Assembly (NCBI RefSeq): GCF_030866765.1
Contig: NZ_CP133017.1
Span: 6,056,501 to 6,120,500, forward strand
Origin: Paenibacillus silvisoli
GTDB taxonomy: Bacteria; Bacillota; Bacilli; Paenibacillales; Paenibacillaceae
Reading direction: 5' to 3'
Length of the DNA stretch: 64,000 bases
Shown: in pieces, positions 25,521 to 35,254 of the stretch
How positions within the stretch are numbered: position 1 is the stretch's first letter
How the letters are laid out: the number at the start of each line of letters is the position of its first letter
Notes under the pieces: generated by a model
Database searches by the model: none
Told to the model about the DNA's origin: nothing
Seen by the model: the letters and a program-made list of their open reading frames with translations, nothing else
Made by a program: the position numbers and the translations under genes

Positions 25521-27932
25521 TTACGAATGAAGATGATCGGAAGTTTTCGAAATTCCGCATGAATACTGGCCTTTTCCGATGAACGCGGCGGTCGTGCCGT
25601 CCGGCAGCGCGAGCTCGATCGGAACGCTTGGTCCATCGACGCTAATGGTGAATCGCTCGTCTTGCAGATGCCACTCGACGGACACCGGTCCCTTCACCGT
25701 CGCGACTTTTCCTCTCGCCCATGCCAGCTTGCCGAGGGTCGGACGAACGGCGATTGTTTCGAAGCCCGGCGCCCCCGGCGCTACGCCCAGGATGCGGGAC
25801 GTGAATTCCGACAGCGGCAGCGCGCTCCAGCCATGGCAGTCGCTTCGCGGTCCGACGATATCTTCCTCGGGGAAGGTCGTCAGCTCCAGACCGATAAATT
25901 TGCGCCAGCGCTCCCAATAGGCCGGGCCCAGCTCGTCGTACAAACCGGCGGCGTTTAATGCCTGCAGCAGCTGGTACGTCATCGGCAGCGAGATGACGGG
26001 CAGGCTCTCGTCATGGAGCGAACGCTGGAGCAGCTGCCGGGCTGCATCCCCTTCGGTCAAGCCGGACAGGACGGCCCATACTTGCGGATGCTGGCTGAAG
26101 CTGCCGCTGCCCGGCGCGTCCTCGAACAGCTGCCGCTTCTCCGACCAGCAGGTCCGGATGACGGCCGCGTTCACGTCGGCTGCTTTGTCGCGGTACTCTG
26201 CGGCCAGCTCGGTCCAGCCGGACTGCTGCATCAGTTCCGCGGCCGCGTTTAGCGCCGCGGCGTACATGAGGCTGTGCAGCGTCATCGGCCGATCCTTCGG
26301 CAGCGGCGGCGATCCGCCCGGCCATTCGTTCACCCAGTCGAAATGGGTCCAATACCGCGGCGGCATGCCGCCGACGAGACCTTCCGCCGTCCGCGCGCGC
26401 TCGAACCAATCCAGCAGCGCGATGACGGTCGGGCGATAACGGCGGATTAGCTGAAGATCGCCGAAGTAAGCGAAATGCTCCTGCAGCATATAGATCCAAT
26501 CGAACGAGAACGCCGGGATAATATGCGTGAACATGGACGGCGTCCGGCACTGCAGCATGCCGCTCGGGAGCTGCGAGCTGTGGAAATCGAACATCGCCCG
26601 CTTCGCCAGCCGGTCGTCCGTGCTAATGCCGTATTGATAGCGCATCATGAGGCGCGTATCCTTCGTATATTGAAGCTGCTCGTAATACGGGCAATCCTCG
26701 TACGTTTCGTGCATGCAGAGCTGAAGCGTGCGAATGCCCATCGTCCACATCGTCTTGAAATCGGGATCGGAGCAGTCGAATTCGCTCTCGACCTCCAGCG
26801 GGTAGCCCGTTTCCCGGTAACCGATGCCGGTCAGCGCGAGCGCCTTCGGCCCGGTTTCGATTTCCAGCCGGACGTACCGAAACGTGCGGAACCAGAACGG
26901 CTCGTAGGCTTCCGGCTGCAGGCCGTCCTTGGTGAAGGCGCCTGTTCCGGCGACGCGGTAACTGTCGTATTCGCCCATCAGCTTGCCGCCTTCGCGCTGA
27001 TTGCGGATGCCCTTGACCCGCTTGCCGCGCGCGGAAATCTCCGGCTCGTAGCATTCCGCGCACAAGATCCGGATGAGCGCTCCTTGCCCGCCGGCCAGCT
27101 CGAGCCGGATGTAGCCGGTTGTCAGCTGGCCGGCGTCAAGCTCGACGACCATGCGGCTGTTCGGCGCGAGCTGCAGGCTGCCGCCGGTTGCAGCCGCTGG
27201 GCCGAGCAGAGACTGGAGCGCCGCTTCTGCAGCGCCTTCGGCATAAGCGATGCTTCGGAAGCCGCTCGTCCGTTCGTAGAGCGGCGGGATCGGCCGCGGC
27301 TCCAGCGACCACGGCGACAATTCGCCCCAATCGTTGCGCACGTCGTAGAACGGAACCGCCGCCGGCCAGCCCCCGTCGTCGTAGGCCGCCGTTTCCCAGC
27401 CTTGCGGCTGCTTCGCGCCGTCGACGCTTTCCAAGCCGCCGGCCCATTGCATCATCGGCACCGGCACATAGTCGTAGCCTTCGTCCTTCAAGCAGCGCCA
27501 GCTGCCGTCCGTATCCAGCCGCTCGATAAGCTCGCCGCTTTCGGCAGTGAGCGCGCCTTCGAGCAGAAAGCCGCCGGCTTCCGAGCGCCATACCGATACG
27601 GGGCCGTGCTCCGCCATTCGCCACGGGCTCGTGCCTCCGTAATGCAGCACCTTTGCCGCGAGCGCGTTTGGCGTACCGGGCAGCAGCTTGTCGCTGAGGT
27701 CGACCGTTTCGTAATAATGCGTATGGGCATCGCCCTTGCATGGGCCGACCGATACGGGCTCCCCGTTCAAGTACAGCCGGTATCGGCTGTCGGCCGACAC
27801 ATGCACGACCAGCTTGCCGCCCTCTTCGGGCACCGCGAAGCTGCGCCGGAAATAAACGAGCTCGTGACCGCGCGCATGCGCCAGCTCCTTGCGCCAAATC
27901 CATTTCGCCTGCCAATTCTTCCGATCTTCCAT
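25521..27932 (-). CDS. GH78 alpha-L-rhamnosidase family protein
   Basis: Predicted 803-residue enzyme. N-terminal accessory beta domains (ADSRYRLYLNGEPVSVGPCKGD, typical of bacterial rhamnosidase N-domains) are followed by a six-hairpin (alpha/alpha)6 barrel with MHETYEDCPYYEQLQYTKD, which contains the conserved acidic residues of GH78, and a C-terminal beta domain. It hydrolyses terminal alpha-L-rhamnose. There is no signal peptide, so it works on imported rhamnosides. A GGAGGG ribosome site precedes the ATG, and the GH36-like gene stops 4 bases upstream, so they are cotranscribed. It is the last gene of the operon that begins at 37917; no terminator is evident before the next operon. Confidence 0.9.
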   Translation of the reverse strand: MEDRKNWQAKWIWRKELAHARGHELVYFRRSFAVPEEGGKLVVHVSADSRYRLYLNGEPVSVGPCKGDAHTHYYETVDLSDKLLPGTPNALAAKVLHYGGTSPWRMAEHGPVSVWRSEAGGFLLEGALTAESGELIERLDTDGSWRCLKDEGYDYVPVPMMQWAGGLESVDGAKQPQGWETAAYDDGGWPAAVPFYDVRNDWGELSPWSLEPRPIPPLYERTSGFRSIAYAEGAAEAALQSLLGPAAATGGSLQLAPNSRMVVELDAGQLTTGYIRLELAGGQGALIRILCAECYEPEISARGKRVKGIRNQREGGKLMGEYDSYRVAGTGAFTKDGLQPEAYEPFWFRTFRYVRLEIETGPKALALTGIGYRETGYPLEVESEFDCSDPDFKTMWTMGIRTLQLCMHETYEDCPYYEQLQYTKDTRLMMRYQYGISTDDRLAKRAMFDFHSSQLPSGMLQCRTPSMFTHIIPAFSFDWIYMLQEHFAYFGDLQLIRRYRPTVIALLDWFERARTAEGLVGGMPPRYWTHFDWVNEWPGGSPPLPKDRPMTLHSLMYAAALNAAAELMQQSGWTELAAEYRDKAADVNAAVIRTCWSEKRQLFEDAPGSGSFSQHPQVWAVLSGLTEGDAARQLLQRSLHDESLPVISLPMTYQLLQALNAAGLYDELGPAYWERWRKFIGLELTTFPEEDIVGPRSDCHGWSALPLSEFTSRILGVAPGAPGFETIAVRPTLGKLAWARGKVATVKGPVSVEWHLQDERFTISVDGPSVPIELALPDGTTAAFIGKGQYSCGISKTSDHLHS

Positions 27933-27936
27933 CTCG

Positions 27937-30885
27937 TTAGCCCTCCATCCATTCGCCGTTTGCCGTCGTTACGATATAACCGGTCACTTGCGGCTCCGTC
28001 CCTTGCGCCGGCAGCTTGCTGCCGAAAGCCGGCCCGTACCACGCCAGCTTCAGCTCCGCCGTCTTGCCCCGCCACTCCGGACGAACCGGCATGCGCAGCA
28101 CCCAGGCGTTGCCTTCATGCAGCGTATTCCATTCCCAGCCGTGCAGCGGGAAGGTCGGGCTGGCGTCGATCAACGGCAGCTCCCCGCCTCCGTCGACCGT
28201 CAGCCAAGCGACGGCGACCTCTTGCAGCAGCGGCGCCTTCACTTCTTCCGGCAGCCGGCAGACAACGGCTAGATAAGAGCCTTCCGCTGCTTCCTCGATT
28301 ACAAAAGCATGGCTATACAGCTGAATCGGCTGACGATCCGTCAGCAAATTGTTTCCACGCCACAAGGAGCGGTCTGCTTCAACAAGCTGGCCGTTGCGAC
28401 GTTCCTTAATCGATATATCCTGCACGAGCAGGCCGTTGGCATGGATGCGCACATAACGGACCTTCGCGCCGACGACATGAGCCGCCGCCGCCGCAAACTC
28501 TCCGGCAATTAATGAGGTAAACGATCTATGAAAGCCTTGGCGCTCCCGGAACACGACGGCATGGCACGGAACCCAATCGATGCCGTCCGGCGACGCTTCG
28601 ATCAGCACCGGATCGGCAAGCCGTCTGCCCTCGTCCTCTTCGAACACGGCGCCAGGCGAACGCTGCGAGAGCGTAATTTCGATGTTGGCCGCATCTATTG
28701 GCTCGCCTAGGTCGAGACGCCAAATGTTGTCATGGTGCTTCCAATGCAACGGATCGCCCCACGCCGTCCGGTCGTCGCCGTCCCAGGCGTTGGCGGCGAT
28801 GCCGTGCAGCTTTTTGATTTTGCCGCGGAACGCCTCGCGAATCGCATTCACTTCCGGGTACGCGGACGGCGCGAGGCGCTGCAGCAGCTGCTCCTCGGCA
28901 GGGTCGCTGCGCAGCGCGAATTTGGTCCGTTCCGCGGCGCCCTCGGACGCGGCGTTCAGCTGCTCGCGCTCGAAGCGGCCGAGGTAGACGGAGGAGCCAG
29001 CCATCCGTTCGGCCGACAGCGTCGAAAGGACGGCCTCGCCGCCGTCCGCGGACTCGCCGTTGTCCGCCGGCACGAGCTCGACGAGCGCCACGCCGAACGG
29101 ATGCAGCTCGACGCGAAGCTTACCGCCGCGGCTTACGATCACGCCCGGCTCCGCGCTGTCCGCCTCGGCACGCCACGGATAGCGCAGCACCGCTTTGACC
29201 CGCTCCGCACCGGCGGCTTGGCCAAGCACCTCGTCCACCGCGATTTCCTTGCTTGTTTTATCCCATGAATCATTCATGATGCAAAGCAGCGCCCGCGAGC
29301 CGCCATGCTGATGCGTGTACATGTTCATCGCGGAATCGAACGTCGTCGCCGTACGCGAAGCGCGGAACTCCTCCGCCAACCGCAGCAGCCGGCCGAACGC
29401 GGTCAACTCGGCTTCGTTCAACAGGAACAGCGTGCCGTACGCTTCCGGCGACAGCATCAGCGAACGGCCGAACGCATGGATGACCGTCTCGTCCGCCCAT
29501 CCCGCCACGTCGCCGTTGATGCAAATGCCGCAGTCCTCCAGCAGCTCGCTGTACACGCCGAAGTAGGTCGGCTCCCCGAAGCCGTGCTGCGCATAGCGGG
29601 TGAAGAGCCTCGGCTTGTCGCGATTGACCATATGAACGTCGGGATACGTCTCCCGTCCTTCCCATAGCGTGGAATCCAGAATCGTTAAGATGTACGGCGA
29701 ATAGCTCGCGCGATGATTAATGACGATAAGCTCCGGGTTAATCGCCCGGCACTCCGCGATCAGCCGCTCAAGTCCGCGCATCGCGTGCTCGTTCGCGTAC
29801 GGATCGTCGCCCAGCAGCTGCGCAACGGCGGTGTCCAGCTTGATGAGCGAGACGTTCCAATCCCGCACCATTGCGGTCACTTCCGCGATCCGCCGCTCCA
29901 AGCGGCTTCCCATCTCGCCGAACTCGTTCGGGCCGATCCAGATGCCGAACTCCATGCCCATGTCCTTGACCCGGTCGGCATGCGGCTGCAGCCCGTTCGG
30001 CAGCAGCTTCTCGTGCATATGCCGGTAGCGCTCGTAGCCGTAATGGTTCGTTTCGATGACGCCCGCATCGACGGCGTAAATATCGAATTGGATGCCGAAG
30101 GTTTCCCGCGCGCGCTCGAAGAAGTCGAGATTGAGCTCCAGCTCCTCGTCCGTAAGCCCTTCCCACGAATGGGTCAGCCACGAGAAATAGAAGCTTGCCC
30201 GTCTCGTCTCCCTGCCGCGCAGCTCCTTCAAATGCGCGAGAAACCGTTCCGCCATGCGGCCTTCCTCGCAGGCGCCGACCGTGACCGAACGGCTGCGGAA
30301 CGTCTGGCCCGGCGCCAGCGTATCGGCGCAATACTGCCGGCACGTAATCCGGCGGCCGTCCGTCAGCACGTCCGCAACCGGCCAATCGACGCCAAGAAAC
30401 AGGCGATCCCCAATATTGACCGGGTAGCCCGTCGCATGATTGACGTCCTTCTCTTCCATCCAGTCCGCCTCGCCGAGATCTAACCGGATATGCTGCTGAA
30501 ACTGTCGCACCGGCGCGTTCGACACCGCATCGAACAGGTCGATATGGCGAAGCGCCGCCTCACGTTCGCCCTCGTTCACGAGCTCGAGCCGCCAGCTTGC
30601 CTTATGTTCCGCCACGCGGCAGATCCACGTTAAGCGCAGCGTAAACGTCTCGTCCTGCAGCAGATAGACGAACGCTTCCTCGCCATCCCTGCTTTCTCGG
30701 CCAATCCACGCAAAATCGCTGGCCGACCGCACGACCTCGCCGTCACCGCCGAAATACAGCTTCGGTTCATTTTCTTCGAATCGAAAAGCAAGCTCCTCCT
30801 GGAACGGATTCACGGAGCCGATCCCGAATGCCGCGCGCTTCTCAAAGCGGAAAACGGAATGCTGCCGGGTTGCCGTTGTCATCAT
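27937..30885 (-). CDS. Large GH36/clan GH-D-like glycosidase with C-terminal discoidin-like region
   Basis: Predicted 982-residue protein. An N-terminal beta-supersandwich is followed by a TIM barrel at about residues 220-520 with FDIYAVDAGVIE, MGMEFGIWIGPNEFG and VSLIKLDTAV. The Lys-Leu-Asp resembles the K-x-D nucleophile motif of clan GH-D alpha-galactosidases. Residues about 700-850 (NAWDGDDRTAWGD..., IEASPDGIDWVP, VRYVRIHANG) look like an F5/8-type carbohydrate-binding module. No signal peptide is seen. The total length exceeds bacterial GH36 enzymes (about 700-750). It is probably an alpha-galactosidase-like or alpha-N-acetylgalactosaminidase-like enzyme, but sequence similarity is loose and it could belong to an unassigned family. 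It is in one operon with GH78 and yesMN-like genes. Confidence 0.75.
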   Translation of the reverse strand: MMTTATRQHSVFRFEKRAAFGIGSVNPFQEELAFRFEENEPKLYFGGDGEVVRSASDFAWIGRESRDGEEAFVYLLQDETFTLRLTWICRVAEHKASWRLELVNEGEREAALRHIDLFDAVSNAPVRQFQQHIRLDLGEADWMEEKDVNHATGYPVNIGDRLFLGVDWPVADVLTDGRRITCRQYCADTLAPGQTFRSRSVTVGACEEGRMAERFLAHLKELRGRETRRASFYFSWLTHSWEGLTDEELELNLDFFERARETFGIQFDIYAVDAGVIETNHYGYERYRHMHEKLLPNGLQPHADRVKDMGMEFGIWIGPNEFGEMGSRLERRIAEVTAMVRDWNVSLIKLDTAVAQLLGDDPYANEHAMRGLERLIAECRAINPELIVINHRASYSPYILTILDSTLWEGRETYPDVHMVNRDKPRLFTRYAQHGFGEPTYFGVYSELLEDCGICINGDVAGWADETVIHAFGRSLMLSPEAYGTLFLLNEAELTAFGRLLRLAEEFRASRTATTFDSAMNMYTHQHGGSRALLCIMNDSWDKTSKEIAVDEVLGQAAGAERVKAVLRYPWRAEADSAEPGVIVSRGGKLRVELHPFGVALVELVPADNGESADGGEAVLSTLSAERMAGSSVYLGRFEREQLNAASEGAAERTKFALRSDPAEEQLLQRLAPSAYPEVNAIREAFRGKIKKLHGIAANAWDGDDRTAWGDPLHWKHHDNIWRLDLGEPIDAANIEITLSQRSPGAVFEEDEGRRLADPVLIEASPDGIDWVPCHAVVFRERQGFHRSFTSLIAGEFAAAAAHVVGAKVRYVRIHANGLLVQDISIKERRNGQLVEADRSLWRGNNLLTDRQPIQLYSHAFVIEEAAEGSYLAVVCRLPEEVKAPLLQEVAVAWLTVDGGGELPLIDASPTFPLHGWEWNTLHEGNAWVLRMPVRPEWRGKTAELKLAWYGPAFGSKLPAQGTEPQVTGYIVTTANGEWMEG

Positions 30886-30918
30886 CTATCCCTCTCTCCT
30901 CGTTAGTCATTGTCTCTC

Positions 30919-32592
30919 TTAGTACCGATCACGGTACTCTTGCGGGGTCATCCGCGTATACTTCTTGAAAAATCGCGAGAAATACGCCGGCGAATCGAAG
31001 CCGACCGCCTTGCTGATATCGGTAATCCGCAGCTGCGCGCTGTTCACGAGCAGCTCCTTCGCCTTGCCGATCTTCGTTTCGGCAATGAAATCGGTCAAAA
31101 TGCTGCCGGTAATTTGCTTGTACAGCCTGCACAGATAGCTCGGATTGAGCGACACGACTTCGCCGAGCCGCGTCAAGGACACATCCCCCGACAAATGCTG
31201 CTCGATGTACGCGTGCAGCCGCAGCACCAGCTCGTTCGTCCGCTCCTCCTGATCGTCATGGCGCTGGTCGAACAGGACGGCCGCCGCATCGAGCAAATAC
31301 CAGACCGCCGCGGCTTCGCCCGCATGCCGCTCGTAGTGGAACAGCAAATCGAACCGCGCCGGAAGCTCGCCTTCTTCCTTGCGCCGCCGCAGCCGGTTCA
31401 CGCAGGCGTAAAGCCGGAGCGCCACCGCATAATAGGTTTCCTTGCGCATATCGCCGCGGCCCGCCGGAATACCGGCGAACGCTTCCAGCACCAGCTTGCG
31501 GAATTCCTCCTGCTTGCCGCTTTCCAGCAGCCGGTCCATCATCTCCGCTTGGCCCGGCGCGGACAGCAGCTGCTGCCCCGCCAGCTCCGCGGCCGCATCC
31601 CGCGACGCGCGCGCGTCCGCGTTCTCCAGGACGAGCATTTCGCCGCCGGTGCCAAGCCCCTCGGCCAGCAGCAGCGAGAACTCGCGCACCTTCGCGGCCA
31701 CGCTGGTCCAAGGAGCAGGCGAGCTCCCCGCCGCGATGGAAATCGGCTGTTTCAGAAGCGACCGGCAGGCGCTCTGGATCGCATCGATCGTGCCATGCAC
31801 GAAGGACACGCAGCGTCCCCAGCTATCGCCGCCGCCAACTGTATCCGCCTCCTCGCCGCCGCCAGCAGCCGACCCCGGCTGCATTAACCATATAAAATCG
31901 CCGGCATCGCCGATAACCGCCTGGAACCGTACAGCCGGAGAGAGAAATTCCTCGGCGATGTTTTGGATGCCGTACAGCAGCAGCGACCGATCGTAGGGAC
32001 CGGCCGCATGCTTCCACTCGTCGACTCTGCCGATCGCAAGCAGGCAGTCGGCATCGGCGTCAAGCGGAATGTCGAGCTCCTTAAACTTCTGCGTCCGACT
32101 GTCCGCCGACAGCGTTTCTCCCTGCGCCAGCCGCAGGAGCAAATCCTTTTGCAGCACCGGAAGCGCCGCCCGAAGGCGCTGCTTTACGCCTTCCACCAAG
32201 CGCGTCTCCTCCGAATCCTCGTTGCATTTGCGGATGGCCCGGCGGATCGCCGCGACGATCTTCGATTCATCCTCCGTCTTGAGCAGAAAATCGACGGCCT
32301 CGCTGCGCAGCGCGGATTGAACGTAATCGAACTGGTTGTAGCCGGTCAGGAAGATAATCTTCGTCCGCGGCCACCATTCCCGTACCTTCTGTGCCAGCTC
32401 GAGACCGCTCATGCCGGGCATCTGAATATCCGTGATGAGAATGTCCATCCGCGTCGCTTGCAGCCGCGCGACCGCTTCATCCGCCGAGTACGCGCAGAAC
32501 ACGTCCAATTCGTACTCCTGCATATCGGCGCATAGATCCTGCAAACCGCTCACGATGTATGGCTCGTCATCCACAATCATGATTTTGTACAT
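30919..32592 (-). CDS. YesN-type response regulator with AraC HTH
   Basis: Predicted 557-residue regulator. An N-terminal receiver (MIVDDEPYIVSG; phosphoacceptor Asp in ILITDIQMPGMSG; switch Thr in FLTGY; Lys in FLLKTE) is followed by a central variable region and a C-terminal double HTH of AraC type (DVSLTRLGEVVSLNPSYLCRLYKQITGS, KAVGFDSPAYFSRFFKKYTRMTPQEY). The ATG at 32590-32592 is chosen because AAAGGGGGC lies 6 bases upstream; the longer reading would extend deep into the kinase gene. It overlaps the kinase gene by 26 bases and is its partner. Probable target: the promoter upstream of 37917, where TTTTGACTT-type repeats spaced by 20 bases occur. Confidence 0.94.
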   Translation of the reverse strand: MYKIMIVDDEPYIVSGLQDLCADMQEYELDVFCAYSADEAVARLQATRMDILITDIQMPGMSGLELAQKVREWWPRTKIIFLTGYNQFDYVQSALRSEAVDFLLKTEDESKIVAAIRRAIRKCNEDSEETRLVEGVKQRLRAALPVLQKDLLLRLAQGETLSADSRTQKFKELDIPLDADADCLLAIGRVDEWKHAAGPYDRSLLLYGIQNIAEEFLSPAVRFQAVIGDAGDFIWLMQPGSAAGGGEEADTVGGGDSWGRCVSFVHGTIDAIQSACRSLLKQPISIAAGSSPAPWTSVAAKVREFSLLLAEGLGTGGEMLVLENADARASRDAAAELAGQQLLSAPGQAEMMDRLLESGKQEEFRKLVLEAFAGIPAGRGDMRKETYYAVALRLYACVNRLRRRKEEGELPARFDLLFHYERHAGEAAAVWYLLDAAAVLFDQRHDDQEERTNELVLRLHAYIEQHLSGDVSLTRLGEVVSLNPSYLCRLYKQITGSILTDFIAETKIGKAKELLVNSAQLRITDISKAVGFDSPAYFSRFFKKYTRMTPQEYRDRY

Positions 32593-34336
32593 CGAGTCGC
32601 CCCCTTTGGTACGGTATGACCAGTTCGACGCGGAGCCCTCCGCCGGCGCCTCCGGACAGCCGCAGACCGGCGTCCTCGCCATACTTCAGCTGCAACCGCC
32701 GGTGAACGTTGATCATGCCGGTGCTCTCCAGCCCCTCCGATCGGTCGCCAAGCGCCCTTTCCAGCCTTGCGATACTATCGCCGTCGATCCCCTGCCCATT
32801 GTCCTCCACGCTGACGATCACCTGCTCCCGGTCGAGCCGGAAGCCGATCGCCACTTTGCCGCCTCCCGGCCTGCCCTCCACGCCATGCTTATAGGCGTTT
32901 TCGATCAGCGGCTGGATAATGAGCCTCGGAACGGTTACCCCTTTTGCCGCTTCCGGCAGCTGGCCGAATTCGGCCTGAATCCGATTGTGAAACCGTATAT
33001 TTTGAATTTCCGCGAAGGACCGGGAGAAGCTCACCTCGTCCTCCAGCGGAATTTCTTCTTTCGTATCCCGGGTAATGAAGCGGAAATATTCGCCCAAATG
33101 ATTCGCGAAGGGCATCAAATTGTCATAGTCCTGAAGCTTGATCATTCTGCCGAGCGTGAAAAAGCTGTTATATAGAAAGTGCGGATTGATCTGCGATTGC
33201 AGCTGCTTGAGCTCCGCCTTCTGCGCCCTGTATTTAAGCACGTAACCGTCTTGGATGGAGGCCTCGAGCCGCCGGACCATTTTATTGAACTGCACGTACA
33301 GAAACCGAAACTCGTCATTGCTCCGATGCTTGATATCCAGATCCAAATTGCCGCGCTCCAGCAGCCGGAACGCGACGATCATATTTTTGAACGGCTTGTG
33401 GATCAGCCGGTGCATCCAGTAGGAGTAGAGCAGGATGACGACCAGCGCCAGCGCCGCCAGCACCCACAGCCAAATGCGGTACTGCTTCAGCGGTCCCAGC
33501 ACCTCAGCCTCCGGAATGAACTGCAGCAGCGTCACGTCCAGCCGTCCGGAAGGCTGCTGCGCGACGATGTACCGCCGCCCGTCCGCTTCGACGGTCGCAA
33601 TGCCTTCGCTGCCCTTCATCAGCTGCTCGAACGCCCCTTCGAGCGCGGCCGGCAGCTTCTCGCCCGCGCCTTGGTCGATGCGCCAATCGAGCGAGTTGCC
33701 CAGCAGCACCATGCCGCCGTCATAGTTGCCGCTGAACCGGGTCAGCTCCGAAGCGATCGCGGTCCGGCTCAGCTCCAGCGACAGCAGGGCGATCGGATCG
33801 CTGCCCTGACTGAGGTCGGGCTGCCGCTTGACGATAAACAGCCGGTCGTTCCATTCGACGATCTCGCCTCGCTTTCGCCGGTCGCTCGTAACGAGGCCAT
33901 CGAACGTTCTCCGGTCCAAATCGTCGAGCAGTTGGTCGGAAGCAATCGTCCGGTTAATGAGCGGAATATACGCGGAAGCGCTGCGGATAAAATTGCTCGA
34001 GTTGCGGATCATCAGCAGCTTGCGCTGCAGGTTGAGAATCGCGGTCCGCCGCTCGTTCTCCGACAGCACGGTATCCGCTACGCTTAAGTAGAGCAGGTCG
34101 TTATCGACGACCATTTCGTACTGCAAGCCGATCATCCGGTCGAGCTCCGCCTCCAAGGTGTTCATATCGTACCGGACCTTCGTTTGCAGCATCGTCGTGA
34201 TTTCCTCCCTGACGCTTGCCGCTCCCTTCAGGTTCAGCGCGAGCCCGATGGCGAACATCGGGAGAACCACGACGAAGAAGGAGAGCATGATTTTGATGAA
34301 AATCGGATCGTATGGCGAGCTTCTCATCCGTTTCAT
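32567..34336 (-). CDS. YesM-type sensor histidine kinase
   Basis: Predicted 589-residue membrane kinase. A membrane segment at about residues 14-35, an extracytoplasmic sensor region, a second membrane segment (LWVLAALALVVILLYSYW), a HAMP-like linker, the His-kinase motif QINPHFLYNSFFTLGRM with the phosphorylated His, and a GHKL ATPase domain (PRLIIQPLIENAYKHG; VEDNGQGI) appear in order. This is the LytS/YesM class that senses sugars outside the cell. A GGAGG site lies 7 bases before the ATG. The neighbours are the permease gene upstream (18-base gap) and the regulator gene overlapping its end. Confidence 0.95.
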   Translation of the reverse strand: MKRMRSSPYDPIFIKIMLSFFVVVLPMFAIGLALNLKGAASVREEITTMLQTKVRYDMNTLEAELDRMIGLQYEMVVDNDLLYLSVADTVLSENERRTAILNLQRKLLMIRNSSNFIRSASAYIPLINRTIASDQLLDDLDRRTFDGLVTSDRRKRGEIVEWNDRLFIVKRQPDLSQGSDPIALLSLELSRTAIASELTRFSGNYDGGMVLLGNSLDWRIDQGAGEKLPAALEGAFEQLMKGSEGIATVEADGRRYIVAQQPSGRLDVTLLQFIPEAEVLGPLKQYRIWLWVLAALALVVILLYSYWMHRLIHKPFKNMIVAFRLLERGNLDLDIKHRSNDEFRFLYVQFNKMVRRLEASIQDGYVLKYRAQKAELKQLQSQINPHFLYNSFFTLGRMIKLQDYDNLMPFANHLGEYFRFITRDTKEEIPLEDEVSFSRSFAEIQNIRFHNRIQAEFGQLPEAAKGVTVPRLIIQPLIENAYKHGVEGRPGGGKVAIGFRLDREQVIVSVEDNGQGIDGDSIARLERALGDRSEGLESTGMINVHRRLQLKYGEDAGLRLSGGAGGGLRVELVIPYQRGRLDVQNHDCG

Positions 34337-34354
34337 GCCTTCGCCTCCTCCCGC

Positions 34355-35236
34355 CTATTCCTTCACGCTGCCGAGCACGATGCCTTTAATGAAATATTTC
34401 TGCAGAAACGGGTACACGAGCAAAATCGGCAGCGCCCCCATAAATATTTGCGCCGCCTTCGACGTGCGCTCCGATACCTCGGCCAGTTTATCGAGATTTT
34501 GCGAAGCAACCCGCATCAGATCCTGCTGGATGATGACCGTTTGCAAATAGCTTTGCAGCGGATAATTTTCCGGCCGGTTCATGAAGATTAAGCCGTCGAA
34601 CCAGGAATTCCAATGGCCCACGATCGTGAACAGGACGATCGTCGCCAGCGCTGGCGCGGAAAGCGGTACCAAAATACGCCAAAGCACCGTCCAGTAACCC
34701 GCACCGTCCACGAACGACGCTTCTTCCAGCTCGCGCGGCAAGCCGCGGAAGAAGTTGAGCAGCAAGATGACATTGAACACGGGCACGGCGCCGGGAATGA
34801 TCAACGCCCAGATCGTATCCATCAAGTACGTTTTGTTCACGATCATGTACGTCGGAATAAGTCCGCCGCTGAACAGGATGGTCAGCACGAAGTACCAGGC
34901 GTACGCCGTCCGGTATTTGAAATCCCGCACTTCCTTCGCGAGCGGATAAGCAATTAAGATCGTTAAGAACATATTGATCAGCGTGCCGAGCCCAACCCGC
35001 TGCACCGTAATAAGGAGCGCGTCCAAAAATTCCGGCTTGGATAGCACGTAATCGTACGATTTGAAGGTGAAGCCGACCGGCCAGAACAGGACGGAGCCTG
35101 CCGCGGCGGCCGTTTTGGAGCTGAGCGAGATCGCCAGCACATGAATGAACGGAAGAATGCAAAGCAGGGAGATGCCGATTAAGAACGTATAGTTTGCCGT
35201 TTGAAACACTTTTCTGCTATCGAGATAAGCTCGCAT
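34355..35236 (-). CDS. Carbohydrate ABC transporter permease (LplC-like), second operon
   Basis: Predicted 293-residue CUT1 permease with about six membrane segments, the EAA loop EEASFVDGAGYWTVLWRILVPLS and the typical C terminus LVYPFLQKYFIKGIVLGSVKE. The ATG at 35234-35236 is preferred, because the in-frame GTG at 35245 is only about 2 bases from the AGAAGG ribosome site. It follows the LplB-like gene by 18 bases. Confidence 0.94.
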   Translation of the reverse strand: MRAYLDSRKVFQTANYTFLIGISLLCILPFIHVLAISLSSKTAAAAGSVLFWPVGFTFKSYDYVLSKPEFLDALLITVQRVGLGTLINMFLTILIAYPLAKEVRDFKYRTAYAWYFVLTILFSGGLIPTYMIVNKTYLMDTIWALIIPGAVPVFNVILLLNFFRGLPRELEEASFVDGAGYWTVLWRILVPLSAPALATIVLFTIVGHWNSWFDGLIFMNRPENYPLQSYLQTVIIQQDLMRVASQNLDKLAEVSERTSKAAQIFMGALPILLVYPFLQKYFIKGIVLGSVKE

Positions 35237-35254
35237 GTCGCGCACCGCCTTCTT

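Noticed and set aside
26475-28409. 644-codon open frame on the plus strand
   Set aside because: Antisense to the GH78 and GH36-like genes, with no domain or ribosome site.
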